7,369 bases of DNA, taken from Acidobacteriaceae bacterium (lineage in GTDB: Bacteria > Acidobacteriota > Terriglobia > Terriglobales > Acidobacteriaceae). The notes beneath the pieces are model-generated. The model searched no databases, was not told the DNA's origin, and saw only the letters and a program-made list of their open reading frames with translations. Shown piece by piece: positions 5,917 through 7,369 of this stretch. A program made the position numbers and the translations under genes. Where the stretch lies: assembly GCA_030040395.1 (NCBI GenBank), contig JASHTU010000659.1:1-7369 (forward strand), written 5' to 3'. Position 1 is the first letter of the stretch. The number at the start of each line of letters is the position of its first letter.

Positions 5917-7369
<1,453 letters not shown>

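Overview
The window looks like an ordinary chromosomal stretch of a fairly GC-rich bacterium. My best guess is a member of Acidobacteriota, because of the gene style and an actinobacterial/acidobacterial 'Sdh1-like' succinate dehydrogenase, but no rRNA or other phylogenetic marker is present and the assignment is tentative. Coding density is high. I see no transposase, integrase, CRISPR array, tRNA, rRNA or phage gene.

Layout, left to right. (1) Positions 1-696: a plus-strand promoter candidate and a 171-residue TPR-type protein read rightward. (2) Positions 707-4061: a minus-strand operon sdhC-sdhA-sdhB (transcription order), encoding a non-classical succinate dehydrogenase with one five-helix membrane anchor, a flavoprotein and an iron-sulfur subunit. 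It converges on the TPR gene with only 10 bases between the two stop codons. (3) Positions 4062-4641: about 580 bases without a credible gene, holding a probable sdh -10 element and a hairpin/T-run terminator candidate for the next gene. (4) Positions 4642-5613: a minus-strand gene for a secreted protein with a beta-rich N-terminal region, a proline-rich linker and a Gly/Tyr-rich tail built on in-frame tandem DNA repeats. (5) Positions 5614-5916: a 303-base intergenic region with a good sigma70-like promoter followed by a terminator-like hairpin. (6) Position 5917 to the window edge: the C-terminal 483 residues of cobalamin-dependent methionine synthase MetH (B12-binding and AdoMet reactivation domains); its N-terminal half lies beyond the window.

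The three sdh genes work together: SdhA oxidises succinate to fumarate on a covalently bound flavin, SdhB passes electrons through three iron-sulfur clusters, and the anchor delivers them to membrane quinone. The most interesting point is that the anchor belongs to the family whose mycobacterial member (Sdh1) is reported to hold a membrane-embedded Rieske-type [2Fe-2S] cluster, and it keeps Cys and His residues that could serve as ligands. MetH, the repeat protein and the TPR protein have no evident functional link to the operon. I did not find an unmistakably new multi-gene system here; the second-look items are the anchor, the repeat protein and its leader region.
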